Part shown: piece after piece, positions 23,516 to 33,305 of the stretch
Layout of the letters: each line of letters starts with the position of its first letter
Position numbering within the stretch: position 1 is the first letter of the stretch
Assembly (NCBI GenBank): GCA_024180945.1
Contig: JAKSGN010000007.1
Span: forward strand, 186,001 to 250,000
Length of the DNA: 64,000 nucleotides
DNA from: Macrophomina tecta
Lineage: Eukaryota > Ascomycota > Dothideomycetes > Botryosphaeriales > Botryosphaeriaceae
Direction of reading: 5' to 3'
The notes under the pieces: generated by a model
Database searches by the model: none
What the model saw: only the letters and a program-made list of their open reading frames with translations
Told to the model about the DNA's origin: nothing
Program-made: the position numbers and the translations under genes

Positions 23516-23598
23516 CGTGCTTTACAAACGTCGCGACACAGTGTTCCTAAATACAATGTACAGATCCGAAAACCGCTTTTCCTTACCCAGTTCAACGC

Positions 23599-24959
23599 TT
23601 AGCAGCGCGGCTGGACCCACCGGTCAACCTCGCCCTCGATATCAGGCTGAAACATCCATTTCCTCCATTCCTCATCCTTCAGCGGATCTACTTTGTCGTT
23701 AGCCTTTCCGTTTGCCAGCTGCTTCTGGCGCTCCTCCTCTGGCAGCCTCTTCAGGTTTGTAGCGTTCGTCATGGCGAAGACTGCGTCAATTCTGTCCTGT
23801 CTCCATGCGCGCCAAAGATTGAGCGCTGGATTCAACCGATCCGAAACTGGAGCCATGTTGGGGAGAGTCTTAGAGAGGAGCAATGCGAGCGAGTACGCGT
23901 CTTCAAGCGCCTGATTGACGCCCTGGCCAGAGGATGGAGGCATAGCATGCGCAGCGTCGCCCACGATCATGACGCTTCCCATTGCCGAACTCCAGCGTTC
24001 CATCCTGGGAATCCTGTGGTATGGCCAGAGCAGGATACCGTCCTTGTGCGCACAGACCTGATCAATAAGAGACTGCGCCGTCGGACCCCAGTCTTCGTAC
24101 CCTTCGCGATAGAAAGCGGCCAGCTGCTCCTTGTCGGCTTCGAGAGCCTCCCAGCCCGCACGGTCGCGAGCCGGATATGCGAACTGCTTGCCGATCATCA
24201 AGTCACTTCCGTCGGCAACCTCGGGGCTGAAGAACAAGCTGCCCGGCCTCCCTTGGATGGTGCCGTACCGCTCGTACGCCTCGCTGGGCCAGCGCACGCT
24301 CGCCGTCGGGACGTGTCCGTACGCGCACACCGTCCCGACATACTCCGGCAGCACGCCCGGCGCGACATACTGCCTGACCGACGACCAGATGCCGTCCGCG
24401 CCCACGAGCAGCGCCGCGCGGACCGTCCTGCCGCCGCTGACCTCGAACACGACGCCCTCGTCCGCCGACTCGCGCACCACCCGCTCGAACCGCGCGCCGT
24501 ACTCGGTGCACACCCCGCGCTCCGCCAGCACCGCCTTCAGCTCGTCGAACAGCGCCTTGCGGTACATGCGGTGCGTCGCGTACCCGTACCGCGCCTCCGA
24601 TCCCACGATCGAGACGTCGGTCGTCTCGTCGCGCGCGTTTTTGTACGTCATGGCCGAGACCTTGTAGCTGCGTGAGGCGATGCGCGGGAGGACGCCGAGC
24701 GCGTCAAGCACGCGGCAGCCGTTGGGCGTAATGCTGACGCCGCTGGCGAGCTCGTCGAAGCCCTCGGCGCGGGCTTCGTAGATGCGGCAGGGGATGCCAT
24801 GTCGATCGAGGGCGAGGGCGAGGGCGGTGCCCTGTCGGTGAGGGACGTCAGTGTTGCGGTGCTTTTGCTTGTTGGGGGGGGGGGGGGGGGAAAGAGGAGG
24901 CTTTGAGAGGGGTGTGTACGTACAGCCACCCCGGCGCCGATGATTGCTACTTCGGTCAT
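23599..24959 (-). CDS. FAD-dependent monooxygenase, salicylate hydroxylase-like
   Basis: A flavoprotein aromatic hydroxylase-type enzyme using NAD(P)H and O2. The exons are 24959-24924 and 24831-23599. The 92-nt intron (GCT|GTACGT to GACAG|GGC) is phase 0, and the product is 422 residues. The first exon encodes only MTEVAIIGAGVA, so the GxGxxG dinucleotide-binding loop (GAGVAGTA) spans the splice site. The DG motif (GADGIWSSVR near residue 155) and the FAD ribityl-binding GD motif (VGDAAHAMPPSSGQGVNQALEDA near residue 290) are intact. There is no signal peptide or membrane segment. The intron contains a run of 17 G on the plus strand. The substrate is not predictable. Neighbours suggest an accessory metabolic block. 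Confidence 0.9.
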
Positions 24960-25943
24960 TTTTTCTCTCTGTTCGTCTTTGCGGGACAATGCTTATCTGT
25001 ATAGCTTTATTGAATAGTTCAAGTCAGGCCTTTGTATCTTAACTGAGTTAATAAAAAAGTAGCACACATAAGGGACTCTGTTGCCTTCTCGGATAGCTTC
25101 ATCTCCAGCTCCGATAGTTCGCGCAGTTGAAAGGCCGAAGGCCGAATGCGGCGCATGGACCAGTGAGGGATGAGCCCGTGAGCATGGGTCCCCTTCAGAC
25201 ACATAGGCCCTGATTGCTCATAGTAATGTAAAATCCACATTATTGGTAGTTGTGCCAAAACTTGGTGCAGTCTTCAACCTGTCTGGTGGATTGGCTCCTT
25301 CGGACTTGCACTGACCGGGCCGAGTTGCCGAGTCTACCTTGGAGCACAACGCAGACCGAACAAGAACTTTTTTCAGATCATGAATGAGTGTCGGAGGCTG
25401 AGAATAGATCTCGTGGAACTTTCTAAGTCATTGGGTACAAAAGAAGCGGGACGTCTGTTCGCCTTCTCTGGAGACTATTCAGGAAACGGTGCTGAAAGGA
25501 ACGAAGAGAGTTAAGAAGATCGGTGAAGTTTCGAGAAGATTGAAGTTACTCAGTGGTAGGCTCACAGTGTATCGTATTGCCTTGTGAAGCAAGTGCCGCT
25601 ACCTTGTGAATCATGCTGCTGGATTGGTATTATATAATTGAGGACATCACATCTACTCCCATCTGCTTTCAGGGCGTACATGCACTGCACTTGGAAATAC
25701 TCATTCATTTAAAAGCTTTGAAGCAGGCAACTCCCGGTGTGGAAGGAGAAATAGGGGGGACACATGTCCTTCTGGGCCTCATCCCGTAATGAGGCGTGGA
25801 CCAAACAGCTGAAAGCTGGGCGCGCGAGGTTATTGGAATGGATGAAATGCAGCAGAGTGGGCGCAGCACAACAGCAGCTTTTGCAGAGCTTATTCTACCC
25901 GATAATAAAGTTACAGAAGGACAAATAGCCTAACACATGAGCG
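24960..25943. other. Intergenic region between monooxygenase and HET gene
   Basis: No coding frame with support. It holds the promoter of the monooxygenase and the 3' flank of the HET gene. Confidence 0.55.
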
Positions 25944-28099
25944 TTACACTAGAAAGCGGCGTCTTGACCGATCCAGTCCCCGCAAAGTTATGTTTCGCTG
26001 TGCAAAGTTCAATCCCTTAATCCATTTGCGATGTTCGTTCCATAGTGGTACTGCCACTTTTTCAGGATTGATAGATACTCGACTTCTGGAGATGGAGTAA
26101 GCTCGCTTCCCTTTCGGTCTCTGTTCTTTCTGCGGATTCGCCACGCATATATGGCACGTCGATCCCCCGAGACTGAAACTATCGATGGGCAGCGTGTCCC
26201 ACTGCCTGCGGTAGTCATTTCTGACTGGGATGGTCGTCCCTAGTCTGTGCAGCGACACTGCGGTTCCAGTCGTACCAGGGACGAAAGGGCCCGCAGGCAC
26301 CTCTGCAATCAGGAGAATCATACGGTTGTCTGATGTCACTGCATTGAAATCCAACGCAATGAGCGGACCAGTCGGCAAGTAATCTCCCACAATCACGACA
26401 GTTTTGAAGGCTATGCCAGATTTAGGATCGAAAATTTGAGCGAGAAAGCCAATACCGTAGTTGAGTCCATCCATTATAGAGCGTGCCTGCAGCTGTATAA
26501 AGTCTCCCCAGAGCCTGTGGTGAAAGCTGGACCGGATGAAAGGTTTGAAGTCCGTTTCCCTTTGCCTGTGGACGTGGTGCAACGCCTTTCTGTAGTTGTC
26601 AACGAGAATATGAGCAAGACATATCTGCTTTTTCCTGTTGTATCGACCGGATCCAAATGCCTCGACGATCTGGAGTGCGTCAGACCACAGACCCCTGGCA
26701 AACAAGATGAGCGTGATGTCTCGGTGAAGAAAACCCTTCTTGGACTGGTGAACGCTGCCAAGTTCTCGCAGCAGAGTACAATTTCCAACGGCTCGACCCG
26801 AGAGCGTGAGAACGCCCTGAGAAACCGTAATTGCGTCCAGTGGAGCCACCGAGTCTAGCCAGGAGGCTGCTGACGCAGCGCCCCGGTGGCCGATCTCAGG
26901 GACTGCACAATTTCTGGCTTTGGGACCTCGCACGTCTGCCTCACTAAGGAGTGGGGTAGGCGGCAACAAAGCCCAGCGAACATGTCCTTGGCGCATAGCT
27001 GTTTCCCACCACCGTTCCCAAGCTTGTTCCCTCGTCTCCCCGGGCATGGGCATAATCTCCACCCCGCAACAAGCCATAATGCCGTATACCTCATCAACTG
27101 GAACTGTAGCCTTCCGGTTACCAAGTAGCTCCATGGCCCTCGTGCGGTCGATAGCGTGCAGTCGTGAGTTGGCCATGCCCGAGAAGTGTGTATGTAGAAC
27201 CGTAAACTCGGATGTTGACGACATGCATTCGGTGATGGACAGCTGATTACATAGACCCGGGATAGCCTGGAACAATATGTCGTCTATGATCACCGGGCTT
27301 AGGTCCGAGCCGATCCAGATGACAGAAGATGCAAGAATATACTCTTGCAGCGTCCAGATGCGCGTCCCCCACGAGGACTTCGTAAGCTTCGCTAGCCCCC
27401 TCATCGCCTGGAAAAGAGTCTCCCGTCTCGGACCGTACATCCACTGCTCCAAAAACTCTTCCGCTGCCCACCCCTCTTCTCTCCAGGCTTCTACCGCTTC
27501 CTGCAGCGCCGCAGTCGCTCTGTCAACCTGGGACTGAGTGAATCCAAACTCGCAGGGCAGCACGATGGCGACAACTTCCGCATGGCTATAGATGTCGCCC
27601 ATGAGAGGTATCTGCTCGAGTTTGTCGGCCTCATCATCCTGTTTGATGCAGAAATTGTCGATCCAGCAGTGTTCGACGGCCGGGAGGCGCTCGGCTATTA
27701 TTTTGCGGATCGCTGTGCCTCCGAAGGATGATTGAACACCTGTCAAGAAGATCTGCTCGGACCACGCATGCGACACGGCAATGTACGGAGGGCCATGGCC
27801 AATTTCGTACGTCTCCAGCCTCGCGGTCGATAAGTGGTAGAGCCTGAACCGCTTCATAGAAAGCCTTCGGATGGTGGTTCTGGTTTCTTCACGCCTGCAC
27901 TAACCCACTCTTTGTAGACTGGGGTTGGAGGCCAGTTGGTGGTGCGAACGTATGTTCCGCAAGTCTGGAGGTGCATGATCGTGAGGAGCGCGTCCAGGAC
28001 GGTGCCAAGATTCTCTTGGCGTGATATGGTTTTTCTGTGCAACAGTGGCGCTCTCAGCCTATCACACCGCCAGGATACGGCTGAATCCTCCGTGTCCAA
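25944..28099 (-). CDS. HET-domain (heterokaryon incompatibility) protein
   Basis: A putative cytoplasmic non-self recognition or cell-death protein. The long frame 27857-25944 (637 aa) holds the HET core near its start: YIAVSHAWSE, HCWIDNFCIKQDD and LMGDIYSHAEVV, with TRIWTLQEYIL further on. An upstream frame, 28099-27854 (81 aa; SWRCDRLRAPLLHRKTISRQ and onward), looks like the N-terminal extension common in this class. It ends in a stop that overlaps the downstream ATG (CTATGA), one frame apart. Either a 53-nt intron (GTTAGT at 27906 to AAG at 27854, phase 0) joins the frames, or there is a -1 frame break, or the upstream frame is not used. The intron has a weak branch site. The core call is firm; the 5' structure is not. 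Confidence 0.82.
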
Positions 28100-29290
28100 A
28101 TATTGTTTAGTCTCCGCACTGATTTTCGGCCCCGTCTCCCTGCTGTACGGTAAACTAATAATAGCTTAGGATAATGAGCGGGTCGCATAACATCGCATTT
28201 CGTCAACGGGTGAATTCACCTCTTTGGTGCTTTCTAAGGACCGTACAACGCATTTCCATATAACAACCCTCTAATCAATATACTTTTCGTTGACTATACC
28301 ATCGCAGATATCAGCAGTTTCTCTTTCTTTCTTTCTTTTTTATTTCTTCCCCTTTTCCTCTTTCCGTATTTGAACTGCTCAAGACTGTATTCTACCGGCA
28401 TATAGCTCTACCGGAAGAGATCGTGGATTCCAAGAAACCAAAATCGAATACATCCCAGTCTGTGTGGGTCAGATGATTACCGTGGCCTTAATGGAGTACT
28501 TGAAGCTCGATTATATCATTGTCATTCTCAATGGATGTATCTGTGATTCTGTAGTTTAAATTGCACGCCTTCCTTCCATGTGCGACCTTTTAAAGGATAC
28601 GAAGACTACTCATATCTAATCTAAGATCGAAACAGCTACGCTAGCCAATCTTTTCTGAATAGGGAGTCTCGAATGATCCTTTACTCTTGCAACGCGAAAT
28701 GGTTGGACCTTGTAAATCTTAGCATTACTGCCACCAGCATAATGGGAGAATGGAAGCAATCAGCCGGTCGCGCCTGCGAGTCTCTTCTCAACCTATGTGC
28801 GTCCGGATGGTTGATTTCGCGCCCTATATGTGCCGTTTCCAAGATTTCAACGTGTCCTGCCTTCCCGCGCAGTACCATATCACTGGATATTGCGCGAAAA
28901 AGCATGTTTCCGGTGCTGATAGATATGGCACTTCATCATCGCGGAGTGTATCAACTCATGGGCACTTCTTACACACCTTTTTTGGTATTCTATTGTGTAA
29001 CTGAACGTGGGGCTGCAGTCAAATGTCTCCGATCAAGCCTGTGGCGAAAAACTAGAGCCCCGCTTTTCAGGCACCGATCAATCTTCCCGCCCCAACTTCC
29101 GCTCTGTTACCTGCACGCACGTGTCTTTGGATACCGTACCAAGTAGATATAAGGATACAGCGCTCCTTCTTGGAGCGGCATCCAATCCTTAATTCATATC
29201 CCCTGCCGTCCCAACTGTGCTGTTGGTCCTTGGCATCAACAAAAACCTCCACCGTATTCTCTCCACCAACCCAATAATATCCCGCCGACG
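28100..29290. other. Intergenic region without clear gene
   Basis: It contains a pyrimidine-rich stretch (28320-28370). A 157-codon plus-strand frame at 28673-29146 has no recognisable features and is not called. Confidence 0.5.
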
Positions 29291-30028
29291 ATGCCAAGGG
29301 AGCCAACCCCATCCGATCCCTCGTCTCCAAACGCCGACCAGCATCTCCACATCATAGATGACTTCGCGCCCCTGCCCCCCAGCTCCTCGCCCCTGCAGCG
29401 CAAGAACGAAGGCCTCGTCGCCCTCTACGCCTTCTTCCCCGCCTCGCCCGCCGAGCTCCTTGCCATCGCGCGCGCCTGCCACGGCAGCCTCGTCGCTTCC
29501 GGCGCCTGGGGCGGCGCTGGCCCCAACGCCGTGACCAAAAACATCCTGCGCCCTGCCCCGCACGCGCTCCGGCTCGGCCCCGCCGACGCCACTGTCGAGA
29601 GCGTGGTCGCGTACCACCGCGACGCCATCCTGCGCTCGCCCGGCTGGCGCGCCTTCTTCGACCGCGAGAACCTGGCCGTCGCGAAGACGTCGTCGTGGAG
29701 GCGCGAGGGCGTGAGCGTCGTGACGGTCGCGAGCGCGTGGCTGCAGAGCGTCCGGGATGCGGGCGAGGCGTATCGGCGCGGGTGGGACGAGTGGGTCTTT
29801 AGGACGGCCGAGGTCGGGAGCGTGCTGGTGAATTTGCAGCTGTACAATATGGGGTGGGATGAGCTGACGACGATGACGAGTCATCAGCCGGAGGGCCAGG
29901 AGCCGGACGGGAGGGCTGGCGGCCGGCTGGCGAACATGCTCGAGGAGGGCGAGGAGGAGGAGATGGAGCGGGCGCAGGAACTGGTCCGGCAGTTTAGGGA
30001 GAGGGATGACTTGGTCGCTCCGTGGTGA
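29291..30028 (+). CDS. Hypothetical protein
   Basis: A 245-residue single-exon frame whose function I do not recognise. It has a Pro/Ser-rich N-terminus, a central soluble region (VTKNILRPAPHALRLG, then VVAYHRDAILRSPGWRAFF) and an acidic C-terminus (EEGEEEEMERAQELVRQF) likely to form a helix. There is no signal peptide or membrane segment. The third codon positions are strongly G/C, as in neighbouring real genes. The minus strand is also open across it (292 codons), but that translation is a low-complexity Arg/Pro/His shadow. It lies between a HET gene and a rhodopsin-like gene with no evident operon-like link. Confidence 0.6.
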   Translation: MPREPTPSDPSSPNADQHLHIIDDFAPLPPSSSPLQRKNEGLVALYAFFPASPAELLAIARACHGSLVASGAWGGAGPNAVTKNILRPAPHALRLGPADATVESVVAYHRDAILRSPGWRAFFDRENLAVAKTSSWRREGVSVVTVASAWLQSVRDAGEAYRRGWDEWVFRTAEVGSVLVNLQLYNMGWDELTTMTSHQPEGQEPDGRAGGRLANMLEEGEEEEMERAQELVRQFRERDDLVAPW

Positions 30029-30107
30029 GGCCGGCTTCGTCCAGATTGTTGCATGAAAGCTGGGCAACTGAAATCATCCAATGCATCCTACTGATGATGT
30101 GTATTGT

Positions 30108-31401
30108 TCAGAGGCTCCCGTTTCTGGAGTTGACGTATCCGTACTTCGATAGCTCCAGGTCTGCTGTGCGCTGATCACCCAAGATCTCCTCCGAAGAATG
30201 TGTGGCCCCGGCGGGCTTTTTTGAGTATACAGCAGGGCCACGAGGGTTTGACCAGCGTTCAGGGTGACTGTCGGCAGGTGTGGACGTCCAGTTGGATATG
30301 CCAAAGAATCTTCCAGCCGCCTTTGTCAAGGCCCGTAGCGTTGGGAGACAGCAACAGATGACAGCGCTTCTAGCAGTGAGCAAAATGAACTGCAGAAGGA
30401 CAGTGGACATACCAATAAACCTCCAATCCAGTCCAAATCATCAAGTCAACCGTACCCCAGGTCGGATCCGATAGATCAAGTGAGACGATCTTTGTTAATC
30501 GGATAATCGTGACGAAGCATGCGCTGAGGACACGGTGCAGTCAGTATAGTGGGGATCTCCACTGAAGCGGAATCGATCTACTTACAACCCGCCAAAGACC
30601 AATGTGCAGGCAATCAGGATCTTCCGGTACCGTGGAACGTTCAGTCTCCAGATGTACGGTAAAGGCAATATCATCAGGCCAACGTCTGTGATTATGCTGC
30701 CGATGGCAACGCCGACATAAAATTTGAAAAGATCGATGCAATTCTGGTTTGTGCCATCCCAGAAACTCTCGATGGGCCAGCACGTCCGGATTGACGGGAT
30801 ATACTAGCGTTATAAATGGACAACTCAGCCGGTGTCAAACTTCGTAATTGAAGGCATCTGCTTACCGTGGATATTGCCCAAGCAATGATGATGAAGACAA
30901 AGACATGTAGGAAATAGCGCATACTGGATACGCCAAAAAGACGGTAGTACAAAGCCACGAGTGAGAGCCTTGAACAAGCCAGACCTGTTGTATAGAGCAT
31001 CTCATTGGCAACAATGGTCTTGAAGAAACGGGTCACGTTTTCCGGGTCTTCTTGCGCGACAGCCACGGCGTGTTTACCCAAGCCGAAGCGCAGCCATAGC
31101 ATCGTACCGATGAAGACGCCTACTGTGTTGACCTACGAGTCCGTTTCAGCTATTGGCTTCTAGTGAGAAGGTGTGGCATTGGGAATCGTCGGCCCGAACC
31201 TACTGCTGCGGCGAATGCGAACCAGTCATCCCACGACAAAGGCTTCTGTGCCATGCGAGCAGAAGTATAACGAGCGTAAACGGCCAACAACATCAAAACG
31301 AAGAAGGTGATGTGTACAGCGTAGACTTCACCTTGACGATTCTGAGTCAGGAAAGCCGCCTCTTGTTCCGGGGTCATGATGGTGGTGTCCATGGTGCTCA
31401 C
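30108..31401 (-). CDS. Rhodopsin-like (SAT4-type) integral membrane protein, 3' end irregular
   Basis: A fungal rhodopsin-domain membrane protein with about seven transmembrane helices, in the plasma or an inner membrane, with no known enzymatic role. The exons are 31401-31204, 31132-30866, 30803-30586 and 30523-30413, all joined in frame by 50-70 nt introns. Diagnostic segments are YARYTSARMAQKPLSWDDWF after the first helix, then CWPIESFWDGTNQNCIDLFK, ITDVGLMILPLPYIWRL and DPTWGTVDLMIWTGLE. The last block (CCCLPTLRALTKAAGRFFG to a stop at 30108) clearly belongs to the family. However, joining it by the best intron (GTATGT at 30412 to CTGCTAG) creates a TGA at the junction. Without splicing the frame also stops soon after. 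The gene may be damaged or use a non-obvious splice site. Confidence 0.78.
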
Positions 31402-31743
31402 CGGGGCGCCAGACTCTGAGAACTCGCCTTAATCTAGCGGCAGGGGCTCTTTAAGGGTCTCCTGGCTTTCAAGTTGGGTCCAAATTTGCATGATTGGATG
31501 AAATAATGTGAAGTGGGGCCGTCATACTAATCCAACTGGAACCAAAAAGTTGCGGGGAGATCATCAGACTCTAGTGCGAAGAAAAGATGTGCATGCTTGG
31601 CATAAGGATCAGTACGAGAAATTTGCCTGTTATCTCTCGATACTGCTCTAGTGGGACTAAACGTGGCAGGATTCGCCTTCAAATGCCATGAGATCCGAAG
31701 ACCCCCCTGAGTGACACCGAGAACTCGCCTCTTCATCCATCTC
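31402..31743. other. Short intergenic region
   Basis: Promoter of the rhodopsin-like gene and 3' flank of the hydrolase gene. I see no gene. Confidence 0.6.
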
Positions 31744-32590
31744 CTATTTGCCGACAGCGCCAATATCGGTTAAAAGCTTGATTACAGCGTCAACAACCTG
31801 CGCCTGAGCTGTGGCAAAGAATGCATGACTTGCTTCCGCTACCAAGACTCGACGTTCAATTCCGCCCAGGGCGGCATACGCCTCCTGGCCGGGGAGTGGG
31901 ATCACACGATCCGCCCCACACAAGACATACCCGGACAAGTTTGCGAAAGACGGATCGGTGAGTGGGGAGTAAGAGATGGGCGAGTTGAGGCACTTCAGGG
32001 ACTGCGGCTTGAGCATGGAGACGTAGCGCGCAGTGACCAGCTCAGGCAAGTCATGGTACATAACCTCTTCGGCGCCGCTGAAAGTGAGGAATCCCGTCGA
32101 CCCCTACGTTAAAATTAAGTATGTACGCACATTTCCAGGCAAAACGTCAAGTCACAGACAGGAAACTTACGTTGTAGTCAACCCATGGTGGTAGGTGGTC
32201 AACGTCGATACCCATCAAGTCCATCGTCGATTTGCCAGCAACAGGAACGACGGCACTGACGAAAATCAGGCCAACGACTCCGCCGGACTTTCCTGCCTGC
32301 CGCCGTTCGGACTTGCTCAATCCTCGTACCGCGCCGGCGCCATAAACGCCACCGTAAGAGTGCATGAGTAGAACGACATCCTTTCCCGATTCGACCAGAG
32401 GGGCCAGAAGGCCGGATCTGAGCGAGTCAGCATCCTTGTCGGCCGTCGCCTCGAATCCGTTCTTCAGCAGCACACCCGGTGCGTCCTGGCTGATGAAACT
32501 GTATCCTCGCGAAACAAAGTTCTGTGAGAGGTCCTCAAAGAAATCCTTGGTATGCCATGACCCGGGCACGCCAACGATCGTCGGCAACAT
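31744..32590 (-). CDS. Alpha/beta hydrolase
   Basis: A serine hydrolase of the AB_hydrolase_6 type, probably acting on an ester or similar small molecule. The exons are 32590-32171 and 32103-31744. The 67-nt intron (AAC|GTAAGT to CGTAG|GGG) is phase 0, and the product is 259 residues. The nucleophile elbow is LMHSYGG (Ser near residue 75). The acid is probably Asp in LCGADRVIPL and the base His in EASHAFF. The oxyanion region is VPGSWH at residues 8-13. An upstream Met at 32686 would add 32 residues containing a hydrophobic stretch; I chose the start at 32590 because the family begins with this beta strand. The substrate is unknown. It lies next to the rhamnosidase gene on the same strand. 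Confidence 0.88.
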
Positions 32591-33080
32591 GTCTGATGCT
32601 CGATGTGCAAAAAGAACGAACTGCGAAGTATGTTGTCGCAAGTGTAAGAGATATGACAAGATGGATAAAAGGTACGCAGCGTTCACTTCAGGACAAATTG
32701 GCTTATTATTATATTATCGGACGACACGCCGTTGAAATTTCTCTCTGGTGTGCTCCTCGATTGCGGCGAACAGCGTCGATTCCACTAGTCTTGTGCAGTC
32801 CTGCCCAAGAGCTGGGCGCGCAGCTGAAACCCGCCGCGGCTTTTTCATCGTCGGAAAATCCATACCGCAAGCGGTGGAGCATCCCCCCGCTCCGCCCCGC
32901 TCGGGCCGTCCGCGTGGATACATCCCCGAAACGATAAACTTCAGGCCGATAGGGTTGAGCCTACGGCCGTTGTACATACAAGTCCTACGCCATTCTGGCG
33001 GGCCTTTTTTTCGTATTCAGCGTGGAACAGGCGTCCAATTACGCAGTACGCTGGAACAGCTACCGGACCGCAATGTCACG

Positions 33081-33111
<31 letters not shown>

Positions 33112-33305
33112 CTTTTAAAAAAAAAAGTTCGGACTTGCCAGCACAACCATCTTCACATGAGCACAGAAGAGCTAAATAGTTCAATGAGTTCTACAGTAAA
33201 AAGATCTCCTCCTGGCAGGCTAGTCTCTCGTTTCGGAGGCCGTGTCGGTGTGGGGGCTGTCAACCCCCTGCCACTTTCCGCCCAGATCCTCACAGCAACC
33301 AGCAT
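32591..33305. other. Intergenic region with CT microsatellite
   Basis: It contains a (CT)n run followed by T- and A-runs at about 33080-33126. I see no gene. Confidence 0.6.
33080..33126. repeat. CT microsatellite with poly-T and poly-A tail
   Basis: About twelve CT dinucleotides are followed by T8, C, T4 and A10. It is simple-sequence DNA. Confidence 0.85.

Noticed and set aside
29189..30067. 292-codon open frame on the minus strand
   Set aside because: Antisense to the hypothetical gene at 29291-30028. Its composition is Arg/Pro/His low-complexity with no domain.
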